Part shown: positions 1 through 8,053 of the stretch, piece by piece
Position numbering within the stretch: the first letter of the stretch is position 1
Layout: every line of letters begins with the position of its first letter
NCBI GenBank assembly: GCA_000014925.1
Contig: CP000474.1
Location: 1,488,001-1,552,000 of the forward strand
Direction: 5' to 3'
Source of the DNA: Paenarthrobacter aurescens TC1
GTDB lineage: Bacteria > Actinomycetota > Actinomycetes > Actinomycetales > Micrococcaceae
Length of the DNA: 64,000 nucleotides
The notes under the pieces: model-generated
What the model was told of the DNA's origin: nothing
Databases searched by the model: none
What the model saw: the letters and a program-made list of their open reading frames with translations, nothing else
Position numbers and translations under genes: made by a program

Positions 1-472
1 CAAGTTGGTCGATGCGATCCTGAATGGACATCCCGTCGAATCTCTTGAGTTCCTCCCTGGCATACAACGGCTCGTATGGTCGCGGGAAAGCCACGTCGGC
101 ATAGTTCCCATAGAATTTAAGCATCGCATCGACCATGTTCGGCCATGCAGCTTGAATATCAACGCGTTTCAGCTCTCCCTGGGTACGGTAGACCACTTCT
201 TCCGGGGCCGCAGCCCCAATGCTCTCGATGAGTTCGCTACCATAGCGTGTGAGTTCAGCCCACACGTGCGGTTGGAGCCAGTGGACCCAAGTGCCGCCCA
301 TTTCTACTTCACGTCCAAGACTTGCAGCATGCTCGTAATGAGTACGGCCTCCGAGCCGATCGCGCGCTTCGAGGAGAAGAACGGAACGACCAGCGTTCGT
401 TAGTTCTCGGGCAGCCGTCACTCCGGCGAACCCGCCACCAATGACGATCGCGTCATACGAATTGGGAGTCAT
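1..472 (-). CDS. Flavin-dependent amine oxidase (N-terminal part, runs off window)
   Basis: Partial gene on the minus strand; the start codon is at 470-472 and the reading frame stays open to the window edge (about 157 codons). The protein begins with a classic Rossmann FAD-binding motif, IVIGGGFAGVTAARELTNAG, at residues 9-28. An acidic ribose-binding residue in LLLEARDRLGGRT follows, then the GGTWVHWLQPHVWAEL stretch typical of monoamine and putrescine oxidases. The family oxidatively deaminates primary amines or polyamines with FAD and releases aldehyde, ammonia and H2O2. The substrate cannot be read from this fragment. A cupin gene and a TetR regulator lie nearby, which would suit an amine catabolism locus, but mobile-element remnants separate them. 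Confidence 0.85.
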   Translation of the reverse strand, partial: MTPNSYDAIVIGGGFAGVTAARELTNAGRSVLLLEARDRLGGRTHYEHAASLGREVEMGGTWVHWLQPHVWAELTRYGSELIESIGAAAPEEVVYRTQGELKRVDIQAAWPNMVDAMLKFYGNYADVAFPRPYEPLYAREELKRFDGMSIQDRIDQL

Positions 473-734
473 ATCAATCCTTATCAGGAATATCGTTAAG
501 AGTGGGTAACTATCAGGTTGTCGTGCTCGACTTAGGGTGATTTATTGCCACTGGTACGCCCAAAGGTCGGGGGTCGTTGCACACTTTTTCCGTGACCTTC
601 AGCTTCGGCTGGAGCAGAGGTGAGTCGCCGCCCAATAACACGGCGCCGGAAACCATTCCGGATTCCGCTGCTTATGTCGAGCGATTCGTTCTCTCGTTAG
701 AGGAACATCGAATTGTGGCCGGCGCCAGACCGAA
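473..734. other. Intergenic region upstream of the amine oxidase gene
   Basis: About 260 bases without a convincing gene. They contain the promoter side of the minus-strand amine oxidase gene and the downstream end of the minus-strand cupin gene. A short plus-strand frame at 577-897 overlaps the cupin gene and has no recognisable protein features. Confidence 0.4.
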
Positions 735-1151
735 TCACGAGCAGACGAAGAACTTCTTGAATGGCATCTGGACGTGCCAGACAGAGGTGGTTCCCTTTGT
801 GAACGAAGCGAGATCGCCGGCGCGCAGCGTCACGCTCGGTGAGTTGGGGAAGTCGATTGTCACCGAGCCCTCAAGCACCTGGATTGTCTCTTCGTAGCCG
901 AATGGGTAATCGAATTCCCTAGGCGTTGTGGCATCTTCTGCCTTCCACAGTCCGGCCAGCACTACTCCGCTTTCGGCGGCGTCCTGACGCAACCAATGCA
1001 CCTCGCCGAGTTGCCGATCTCCGACGATGAACGGCTCGTACTCCGTCTCTCCGATACTTGACTTCTTCACGCTTTCCTCCAGGTTGTCAAATCGATATCT
1101 CTTGTCTTGCCGGATGCCACTGTTGCCCTCCGACGAACTTGGTGACTCCAA
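735..1151 (-). CDS. Cupin domain protein (DUF861-like)
   Basis: A 138-residue protein with one small beta-barrel cupin domain in its C-terminal two thirds. Typical signatures are the YEETIQVLEGSVTIDF strand pair and RAGDLASFTKGTTSVWHV, where the conserved glycines and the tryptophan-histidine pair match the cupin_3/DUF861 group. That group includes proteins found beside amine, ethanolamine and ureidoglycine catabolic genes. It may bind a metal or small ligand; no enzyme activity can be assigned. The N-terminal 20 residues are low-complexity, so the true start may lie a little downstream. It runs in the same direction as the amine oxidase gene. Confidence 0.7.
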   Translation of the reverse strand: MESPSSSEGNSGIRQDKRYRFDNLEESVKKSSIGETEYEPFIVGDRQLGEVHWLRQDAAESGVVLAGLWKAEDATTPREFDYPFGYEETIQVLEGSVTIDFPNSPSVTLRAGDLASFTKGTTSVWHVQMPFKKFFVCS

Positions 1152-1612
1152 TCACTATGCACCTTAATCCGAGATTGCACAAGTGGAGAATTTGAAATGT
1201 TGAATGGCGTGGGTCAAGGCGCGGCGTGGTATCGAGCCCTGGCACCTTCTTCATTGCCCGGTTCCTCCGGCAGGGTGAGGGTGAGCTGACCTGACCCGTT
1301 ACCTAATGGGATGTGGAGGGGACCGGTGAGGGCTTCCCGTTACCCAGGCCCGAAGCCATCGAAGAAGATCGTCCCGTCTGGTTCCCTCCGCACCTGAATC
1401 ATAGGTTGGTCACCAGGGTCTGGCTGCCGACGCAGGTCTCTACCGGGAACGCGAACCAGGAGTCCTTTTCTCAAGACGTGGCCCCGGCAGCAGCATTCGG
1501 GCGGGAGGGGAATGCCAATCAGATGTCGAGCCGCTGAGCTCTTCCATTAGGCCGCAACTACCCCGCCACATGGCCCTCTGACCGTTAGCCGCGACCAAGG
1601 GAGGGGCCTGTT
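1152..1612. other. Gene-free stretch between the cupin gene and an IS110 remnant
   Basis: Roughly 460 bases with no supported gene. The left part holds the promoter of the minus-strand cupin gene. The right part, up to 1612, is probably the non-coding leader of the IS110-family element. A 74-codon plus-strand frame at 1313-1537 has no recognisable domain. No clear terminal inverted repeat is visible, which is normal for IS110. Confidence 0.4.
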
Positions 1613-2535
1613 ATGACGGAAGTGTTCTGCGGTATTGATTGGGCGGAAGGACACCACGACATCGCACTCGTTGACCTACAGGGGGCAGATTATCGCCGCC
1701 AGCCGGATCGATGACACGGCAGCGGGTCTGGCCGAACTGCTCGAACTGATGGGTTGCTGCGGCGACAGTGCCGAAAGCCCTGTGCCGGTGGCTATCGAGA
1801 CCAGCCGCGGACTGTTGGTTGCCGGGCTGCGTGCAACCGGCCGGGATGTCTACGCCATCAACCCCATGGCCGTGGCCCGGTACCGCGACCGGCACACGGT
1901 TTCGCGCAAGAAATCCGACGCCCAGGACGCGGCAGCACTGGCCAACATCCTGCGCACCGACCGCCACGCCCACCGCCCCCTGCCTCGGGATTCGGAACTG
2001 GTCCAGTCCATCGCGGTCCTGGCCCGGGCCCAGCAGGACGCGGTCTGGGACCGGTAGCAGCAGGCCAACCGGATCCGCTCCCTGCTGCGCGAATACTATC
2101 CATCGGCGCTCATGGCCCTCCCCACCACCGCAGATCTGAGCAGCCCGGTCGCTAGGCTCCTGCTCCGCACCGCGCCGACCCCGTCACAGGCCGCCGCCCT
2201 GACCCGGACCCGGAACATCGATGCCACCATCGACCGCCTCCTCCCGGTCTTCCGCGAAGCCGCGATGCACCAGCTGCCCGGCGTGGAGGCAGCCCTCGGC
2301 ACCCAACTCACCGCCCTGCTCGGCCAGCTCGACGCCGCCAGCGACGGTCTTGAGGCCCTGACCCTGGCCGTCGACGAACTCTTCGGCACGCACCCGGACG
2401 CAAGGATCCTCGCCAGCTTCCCCGGCCTCGGACCGATCGCCGGGGCACGGATCCTGGCCGAGATCGGCGACGACCGCACCCGGTTCGCCACCCCGGCCGC
2501 ACTCAAGGCCTACGCCGGGGCAGCCCCGGGTGGCC
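1613..2535 (+). pseudogene. IS110-family transposase, frameshifted and interrupted
   Basis: The frame opens with an ATG at 1613 encoding FCGIDWAEGHHDIALVD, the first catalytic aspartate of a DEDD transposase. One extra G in the run at 1681-1685 shifts the frame. The next frame continues with VAIETSRGLLVAGLRATG (catalytic Glu) and KKSDAQDAAALANIL (catalytic Asp pair). An amber codon at 2055-2057 interrupts it. It then resumes with the transposase_20 region, LASFPGLGPIAGARILAEIGDD, and ends near 2535, where the conserved C-terminus is replaced by IS630-like sequence. IS110 transposases are normally 330-400 residues, so all catalytic elements were once present but the gene is dead. Confidence 0.85.
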
Positions 2536-2900
2536 CCGTCCGCGGTCGGGGCCGGCAAGCTGCTGTACCGGCTGAGGTTCTCGGCGTAAAAACCGCTCTA
2601 CTGCGCCTACCAGGCGGACCCGGAGAACGCTCGGGCGTGGAAGGAAACCGACTACCGGAAGATCACCGCAGACGCCAGGGCCTTGGGTAGGCAGGTCTTC
2701 TTTGCCGGCGAAGCCTCGGTCCGCTCCGACCACCACACCGGTACCGCCAGGGCACCCGTGGATCGCAACCCGGTCGTTGTCGACACCGGCGCCCGGTTCT
2801 CGGCGAATATGGTCTCCGCGATCACACCCCGCGAAAAGCTGCACTTCCCCATCATCGACGGGGACCTGGACGAGAAGAAGTCCATCGAGTGCCACAAACG
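2536..2900 (+). pseudogene. IS630-family transposase fragment
   Basis: In the frame read through 2581 and 2641, the sequence encodes LLYRLRFSA, a stop (TAA at 2587-2589) and then KPLYCAYQADPENARAW. This is followed by GRQVFFAGEASVRSDHHTGT and VVDTGARFSANMVSAITP. These match the middle of IS630-family DDE transposases: the helix-turn-helix end, then the ..DE/GEA.vRSDhHtGttWAPvG block around the first catalytic acidic residue. Both ends are missing and one internal stop is present. The fragment directly abuts the IS110 remnant, so the two form a chimeric scar. Sequence from 2900 to about 3027 looks like further unrecognised insertion debris. Confidence 0.75.
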
Positions 2901-3027
2901 GGCTCAGCCCTGGAATACCGCAACCTTACCAACTGCATCACCCGACCCCTGCTGGAAACCGGAGGATTCAGGCGCCGACCATACCCTCAACCGTGAAGAG
3001 CCGGAAAACACCGAACCAGAACGATGG

Positions 3028-3636
3028 CTAAAGCAAAGTCCTTACTTGTTCACACTTAAGCAGGGTGAGAACCCGACGAAGAACCGCTATCGCCTCGTAA
3101 GATTCCTTCGCCCGTTCATGCACACTCTGCTGAAGAACAATCCCTTCCACCGCGGCATAGACGAACTCCACAAGCCCTGAGTCCGGACTGAACCCCATCC
3201 GCTGCAGGCCGTCACGAATTACTACGCGGTACTGTGCCATCATCGCGTCAACTAGACCACGCAACGATTCTTTCCTGCGTGATTCCAGCAGCACCTCGTA
3301 CTGGAAGAGTTGCGTCTCGGGATCAAGTTGCAGTGATTCAACGATCCCGCGGGCGAAATCTTCGGGGTTATCACTCTCTTGTTTCATGCTGAGCAAAATT
3401 GCGGTTCTCTTTACACACGCACCTAGTGCCTCTTCGATTAGCACATCGATCGAGCCGAAGTGGTGACGGACCAAGCCGTGAGCTACACCCGCTTCCTCCG
3501 CGACTGATCGATATGTCAGTCTCCGAAGGCCGTCACGGGCTACAACAGTGATCGCTGCTTCAATGATGCCATCGCGACGTTCACCATGTGCCCACTGGGT
3601 CCGCTTCGAAGCGTCCTCAACCGAATCGGCGGTCAT
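3028..3636 (-). CDS. TetR/AcrR-family transcriptional regulator
   Basis: A 202-residue protein with the N-terminal TetR helix-turn-helix: GIIEAAITVVARDGLRRLTY, then RSVAEEAGVAHGLVRHHFGS. The C-terminal ligand-binding part is all-helical and carries no sequence clue to its ligand. Such proteins are dimeric repressors that often control adjacent genes. Here the upstream side (3637-3729) leads straight into the left inverted repeat of a Tn3-family transposon, so any original divergent target has been displaced. The nearest intact metabolic genes on the other side are the cupin and amine oxidase genes, beyond IS remnants. Confidence 0.85.
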   Translation of the reverse strand: MTADSVEDASKRTQWAHGERRDGIIEAAITVVARDGLRRLTYRSVAEEAGVAHGLVRHHFGSIDVLIEEALGACVKRTAILLSMKQESDNPEDFARGIVESLQLDPETQLFQYEVLLESRRKESLRGLVDAMMAQYRVVIRDGLQRMGFSPDSGLVEFVYAAVEGIVLQQSVHERAKESYEAIAVLRRVLTLLKCEQVRTLL

Positions 3637-3729
3637 CTTCGATCCCCCTCACAGTTCCTTCTTGCCACTTCACGAGCACACCATTATCCAGCGTGCTCGG
3701 CCGTTGTGTGATCAAGTCTAGAGCCTTGC

Positions 3730-3767
3730 GGGGTCTTGGTAGTAACGGCGGGAAATTGAACGCTAAG
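3730..3767. repeat. 38-bp left terminal inverted repeat of a Tn3-family transposon
   Basis: The 38 bases begin with GGGG and end with TAAG, the canonical layout and length of Tn3-family terminal repeats. They end 42 bases before the transposase start. The flanking five bases on the left are CTTGC. Confidence 0.8.
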
Positions 3768-3809
3768 CCTCGTTGGGCTGGTCTTGGTGCTGCTCGGTAG
3801 CCTTGGTGT

Positions 3810-6800
3810 GTGTCGGTGGAGTTTCTGAGCGAGGAGCAGGCGGGCGGGTTCGGGCGTTTCCTGGGTGAGCCGTCGCGGGCTGATCTGGAGCGGTTTTTCT
3901 ATCTTGATGACGCTGATCTGGAGCTGATCGCGAAGCGGCGTGGAGACCACAACCGGCTCGGCTTTGCCGTGCAGCTTGGGACGATCCGGTTCCTGGGTGT
4001 GCTGCTTGCGGATCCGCTTGATGTTCCGTGGGGTGTTGTCGATTACCTTTCGGCCCGGCTGGGCACCGCGGACCCCTCGATCGTGAAGAAATACATGCGG
4101 CGGCGACCGACGGTTCACGAGCACGCCCGCGAGATCCGCGCTGTTTACGGCTACCGTGACCTGGTCGGGCCTGTCCTGGAAGACCTGTCGGCGTACGTCT
4201 ACTCGAGGGCGTGGACGCACGGGGAGGGTCCGAGTGTTCTTTTCGAGCTGGCGACGGCGTGGCTTCGTCGGGAGCGTGTGCTTCTTCCCGGGGTGACGAC
4301 GCTCGTGCGGGTGGTGCAGTCTGCGCGCGAAGCGGCGCAGTCCGGGGTGTACGGCGTCGTTGCGACGGCGGCCAGCGCGGTCGATCCGCGGTTGCCGGTG
4401 GTGCTGCGCGGGCTGCTCGTGACTGACCGGGGTGAGCGGGTCTCGCGGTTGGAGTTGCTGCGGGCGGGTCCGACGAGGGTCTCGGGCCCGGAGCTGGACA
4501 AGGCGTTGGGCAGGGTCGCTGCGTTGCGGGCGCTCGGGGCCAGGGCGGTGGACCTGTCGGCGGTGCCGCCGGCGCGGGTGCGTGCCTTGGCCCGGTACGG
4601 GATCGGGGCCAAGGCGCAGTCGTTGCGGCGTTTGGCCGAACCACGACGCACGGCGACGCTCGTGGCGACGGTCACGGCGTTGGAGGCCAACGCGGTCGAT
4701 GATGCGCTGGACCTGTTTGATCTGCTGATGACCACGCGGGTGCTCGACCCCTCGCGCCGTGCGGCGGTCGCGGAGCGGTTGGCGAAGATGCCCGAACTGG
4801 AGAAGGCCTCGGGCGTTCTGGCCCGGGTCGGAGCCCGGCTGCTTCGCGTGCTTGAGGAGTCCGGCGACCAGGTTGATGTCGCGGCAGCGTGGGCGGCTCT
4901 GGAACAGGTCGCCGCGCGGGACCGGATCGCCGATGCGGTGGCGAAGGTGGGTGAGCTCGTCCCCGACGAGAGCGGCGCCGACGGGGCGATGCGTGGGCAG
5001 ATGGCGCGTCGTTTCCGGACCGTGGCACCGTTCCTGCGGCTGTTGGCCACCACGATCCCGTGGGGTGCGACCGCCGCCGGCCAGCCCCTGCTCGAGGCGC
5101 TTGCCCGCCTGGACGGGTTGCGGGGTCGGCGCAAGGTGCGGCGCGAGGAAATCGACGAGGCGCTGGTGCCGCGGGCCTGGCACGCGGCGGTGTTCGGCCG
5201 CGCCGGCGGGGCCGGGGTGGACCGGGACGCGTGGGTGGTGTGCGTGCTGGAACAGCTGCGTTCGGGCCTTCGCCGCCGCGACGTATTCGCGGTCGGCTCC
5301 ACCAGGTGGGGCGACCCGCGCACCCGCCTGCTCGACGGTCCCGCTTGGGAGGCGGTGCGCGAACAGGCGTTGACGAGCCTGAGCCTTCACGCCCCGGTGT
5401 CCGAGCACCTGCGCACTCGGACGGAGGTGCTCGACGCCGCCTGGCGAGGGCTCGCCGCGGCGATCGGGCAGACCGGCCCGGACGGGTCCGTGCAGCTGAC
5501 CGAGGGGCCGGACGGAAGGGTCAGGCTCACCGTCTCCCCGCTCGAGGCCTTGGAGATCCCCGACTCCCTCACGAAGCTGCGCAAGCAGGTGGCAGCGATG
5601 CTGCCGCGGGTGGACCTGCCCAAGATCCTGCTGGAGGTCCACTCCTGGACCGGGTTCCTTCACGCCTACACCCACATCGGACAGTCCGGTTCCCGGATGA
5701 GGGATCTTCCGGTCTCGGTCGCCGCGGTCCTGATCGCCCAGGCCTGCAACGTCGGCCTGACACCGGTCGTCGCCGAGGGGCACCCGGCGCTGACCCGGGA
5801 CCGGCTGGGGCACGTGGACGCGAACTACGTGCGCGCCGAGACCCACGCCGCCGCGAACGCCCTCCTGATCGATGCGCAGGCCGGGGTGCCGATCGCGAGC
5901 TCGTGGGGCGGCGGGCTGCTGGCCTCGGTGGACGGGCTGCGGTTCGTCGTGCCGGTGCGCACCATCAACGCCGCGCCGAACCCGAAGTACTTCGGCCGCG
6001 GCCGGGGGCTGACCTGGTTCAACGCGGTCAACGACCAGGCCGCCGGGATCGGCGGAGTCGTCGTGCCCGGCACGGTGCGCGACTCGCTGTACGTGCTGGA
6101 CACCATGCTCAACCTCGACGGCGGCCCGAAGCCCGAGATGGTCGCCTCCGACACCGCCTCCTACTCCGACCTGGTCTTCGGGATCTTCACGCTGCTCGGC
6201 TACCGCTTCGCACCGCGCATCGCGGACCTGTCCGACCAACGCCTGTGGCGCACCGGGATGCCCGGCGGCGAGGCGGACTACGGGGCGCTGAACGCGGTGG
6301 CGCGCAACAAGGTCAACCTGGCGAAGATCACCGCCCACTGGGACGACATGACCCGCGTGGCCGCCTCGCTGGTGACCGGGACGGTCCGCGCCTACGACGT
6401 GCTGCGCATGCTCACCCGCGACAACGGGGCACCGAACCCGCTCGGGGCGGCGATCGCGGAGTACGGGCGCATCGCCAAGACCCTGCACCTGCTGGCCCTC
6501 ATCGACCCGACGGATGAGACCTACCGGCGTTCGATCAACACCCAGCTGACCGTCCAGGAGTCACGCCACCGCCTGGCCAGGGCGATCTTCCACGGCCGGC
6601 GCGGGCAGATCCACCAGCGCTACCGAGAGGGCCAGGAGGACCAGCTCGGCGCGCTCGGACTCGTGCTCAACGCCGTCGTGCTATGGAACACCCGCTACAC
6701 CGCCGCCGCCGTCACGGCGCTCCGCGAGGCCGGACAGGACATCCCCGAGACTGACCTCGCCCGGCCGTCACCGCTGGCCGATCAGCACATCAACATGCTC

Positions 6801-6881
6801 GGCCGCTACGCCTTCACCGCACCCACACCCGACGGGCTACGACCGCTGCAAGACCCCGCAGCCGGGCAAATCGAGCGCTGA
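3810..6881 (+). CDS. tnpA: Tn3-family transposase TnpA
   Basis: A 1023-residue protein, the usual size for TnpA (about 1000). The N-terminal DUF4158 domain begins with FLSEEQAGGFGRFLGEPSRA and includes DHNRLGFAVQLGTIRFLG. The C-terminal catalytic domain shows the DDE acidic residues in ASVDGLRF, VASDTASYSD and YREGQEDQLGALGLVLNAVV. It cleaves the element ends and joins them to target DNA in replicative transposition. The GTG start at 3810 is the first in frame after the left inverted repeat. The frame is uninterrupted, so the enzyme may still be active. Confidence 0.95.
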   Translation: MSVEFLSEEQAGGFGRFLGEPSRADLERFFYLDDADLELIAKRRGDHNRLGFAVQLGTIRFLGVLLADPLDVPWGVVDYLSARLGTADPSIVKKYMRRRPTVHEHAREIRAVYGYRDLVGPVLEDLSAYVYSRAWTHGEGPSVLFELATAWLRRERVLLPGVTTLVRVVQSAREAAQSGVYGVVATAASAVDPRLPVVLRGLLVTDRGERVSRLELLRAGPTRVSGPELDKALGRVAALRALGARAVDLSAVPPARVRALARYGIGAKAQSLRRLAEPRRTATLVATVTALEANAVDDALDLFDLLMTTRVLDPSRRAAVAERLAKMPELEKASGVLARVGARLLRVLEESGDQVDVAAAWAALEQVAARDRIADAVAKVGELVPDESGADGAMRGQMARRFRTVAPFLRLLATTIPWGATAAGQPLLEALARLDGLRGRRKVRREEIDEALVPRAWHAAVFGRAGGAGVDRDAWVVCVLEQLRSGLRRRDVFAVGSTRWGDPRTRLLDGPAWEAVREQALTSLSLHAPVSEHLRTRTEVLDAAWRGLAAAIGQTGPDGSVQLTEGPDGRVRLTVSPLEALEIPDSLTKLRKQVAAMLPRVDLPKILLEVHSWTGFLHAYTHIGQSGSRMRDLPVSVAAVLIAQACNVGLTPVVAEGHPALTRDRLGHVDANYVRAETHAAANALLIDAQAGVPIASSWGGGLLASVDGLRFVVPVRTINAAPNPKYFGRGRGLTWFNAVNDQAAGIGGVVVPGTVRDSLYVLDTMLNLDGGPKPEMVASDTASYSDLVFGIFTLLGYRFAPRIADLSDQRLWRTGMPGGEADYGALNAVARNKVNLAKITAHWDDMTRVAASLVTGTVRAYDVLRMLTRDNGAPNPLGAAIAEYGRIAKTLHLLALIDPTDETYRRSINTQLTVQESRHRLARAIFHGRRGQIHQRYREGQEDQLGALGLVLNAVVLWNTRYTAAAVTALREAGQDIPETDLARPSPLADQHINMLGRYAFTAPTPDGLRPLQDPAAGQIER

Positions 6882-7024
6882 CCGGCACCCGTTCGGCACA
6901 TAGCATTGGCTGCAGAGCACGTTGCCGAGAATTCGCCCCTCGCAATCGACGGTCGCGCGATCACCGGCACCACCGCCACATCGAAGGACGGCAAGATCAT
7001 CGAATGCGAACAGGGGGAAGGCGC

Positions 7025-7429
7025 ATGACTTCTCCGCACACAGGGCTTCTGCACCACGTGGAGCTCTGGGTTCCCGACATCGAACGCGCCGCGGCCCAGT
7101 GGGGATGGCTGCTCGAGGAGATCGGCTATGACCCGTTCCAGGTGTGGCCAGGCGGCCGCAGCTGGAGGCTCGCCCACACCTACATCGTGCTCGAGCAGTC
7201 ACCCGACATGCGTGGCGGGAACCACGACCGCAAGCGCCCGGGCCTCAACCATCTCGCCTTCTACGCCGGGAACCGGCAGCGTGTCGATGACCTCGCCACC
7301 GCCGCCCCGCACCACGGCTGGACACTCCTCTTCCCGGATCGCCACCCACACGCCGGCGGACCGCAAACGTATGCCGCCTACCTGACCAACACCGACGGCT
7401 ACGAGGCCGAACTGATCGCCCACGACTGA
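7025..7429 (+). CDS. VOC-family protein (glyoxalase/bleomycin-resistance fold)
   Basis: A 134-residue single-domain protein. HHVELWVPDIERAAAQWGWL at the N-terminus and the later RPGLNHLAFYAGNRQRVDDL, plus a C-terminal glutamate in TDGYEAELIAHD, follow the paired beta-alpha-beta-beta-beta modules of the vicinal oxygen chelate family. His and Glu side chains could bind a divalent metal. The ATG at 7025 follows a strong GGGGGAAGG ribosome site, so the longer upstream frame from 7004 is not preferred. It lies 143 bases behind the Tn3 transposase and is probably a passenger gene. The substrate is unknown. Confidence 0.75.
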   Translation: MTSPHTGLLHHVELWVPDIERAAAQWGWLLEEIGYDPFQVWPGGRSWRLAHTYIVLEQSPDMRGGNHDRKRPGLNHLAFYAGNRQRVDDLATAAPHHGWTLLFPDRHPHAGGPQTYAAYLTNTDGYEAELIAHD

Positions 7430-7606
7430 ACCGCCCTCCACGGGCCGTGACGGTTTCCCGGCAGCACTCGACCACGTCCCCGAAAACAACCAGCCCGAGA
7501 CCGTCACCGATGACGTCCTCGAAGCCGCCGTGAGAATCCTTGCCTTCCACAACCAGCGACATCGAGCGATCACAAAACGCCACCAAACAGCGCCGAAATC
7601 CACACA

Positions 7607-7628
7607 CGCCGCTACTACCGAGACTCCA
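7607..7628. repeat. Candidate degenerate right terminal repeat of the Tn3-family element
   Basis: In inverted orientation these 22 bases match about 18 positions of the outer part of the 38-bp left repeat. The inner 16 bases align only with gaps, and no flanking target duplication is visible. Confidence 0.35.
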
Positions 7629-7642
7629 AAGTGGAGATCTGC

Positions 7643-8053
7643 TCACTTGCGGGGATGGTCTGCAGCACGCAGTAGCGTCACATTGCTGGAGGTTTGCAGT
7701 CGATCCAGTAGTCGGTCGCGTTCCTCGGTGACTGCGAGTAGCGCTGTGGCGTAGTTGCGCAGCTGTCGGGCCAGCGCGTCCCGTTCCTGGGCGAGTCGGC
7801 TGGCGCGCTCTCGCTCATATGCGAGTTGGGTACGAAGTGCGTCGACTTCAGGCTTGCTCCTGTTGATTTCCCGCGCACGCTCTTGGAAGGCTGCGTTGAT
7901 GTCCGGGTTGTCGTGCGTTAGTCGGTGCCGCTTGACTCCTGCCAGTTCGGCCAGACGGACGCCGGTCAGAGGCCCGGTTGCGCGGCCTTCCAGGAGGTCG
8001 TCGGCGGCCTTTTGAAGTGCTTCCCGGATGGTGTTCGGATCAGCGTGGGTCAT
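7643..8053 (-). CDS. Small HTH/coiled-coil accessory protein (TnpC/DUF6262-like)
   Basis: A 136-residue protein. Residues about 28-52 (TGPLTGVRLAELAGVKRHRL) resemble a helix-turn-helix. Residues about 60-118 are a highly charged heptad-like helix rich in Glu, Arg and Leu. Similar small proteins follow site-specific recombinase pairs or trios in Gram-positive elements; Tn554 TnpC is the best-known example and influences the orientation and efficiency of transposition. The ATG at 8053 overlaps the stop of the upstream recombinase gene in an ATGA, so translation is probably coupled. Assignment to DUF6262 rests on context and appearance, not on a search. Confidence 0.65.
   Translation of the reverse strand: MTHADPNTIREALQKAADDLLEGRATGPLTGVRLAELAGVKRHRLTHDNPDINAAFQERAREINRSKPEVDALRTQLAYERERASRLAQERDALARQLRNYATALLAVTEERDRLLDRLQTSSNVTLLRAADHPRK

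Larger units (their letters stand above)
3730..7628 (+). mobile_element. Tn3-family transposon (tentative right end)
   Basis: The element is bounded on the left by the 38-bp repeat and carries a transposase gene and a small VOC-family gene. No resolvase or res site is recognisable, unlike classical Tn3. The only candidate right end is 7607-7628, whose 22 bases match the outer half of the left repeat (inverted) at about 18 positions. The inner half is poorly matched and no 5-bp target duplication is seen. The right boundary is therefore uncertain and the element may be truncated. Confidence 0.55.

Noticed and set aside
577..897. A 106-codon plus-strand frame
   Set aside because: It overlaps the cupin gene on the opposite strand, and its translation shows no domain or good ribosome site.
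1313..1537. A 74-codon plus-strand frame between the cupin gene and the IS110 remnant
   Set aside because: No recognisable motif, no convincing ribosome site, and low-complexity composition.
3684..6488. A 934-codon open frame on the minus strand
   Set aside because: It is antisense to the intact Tn3 transposase and crosses the left inverted repeat. Its Arg/Pro/His-rich translation has no domain.
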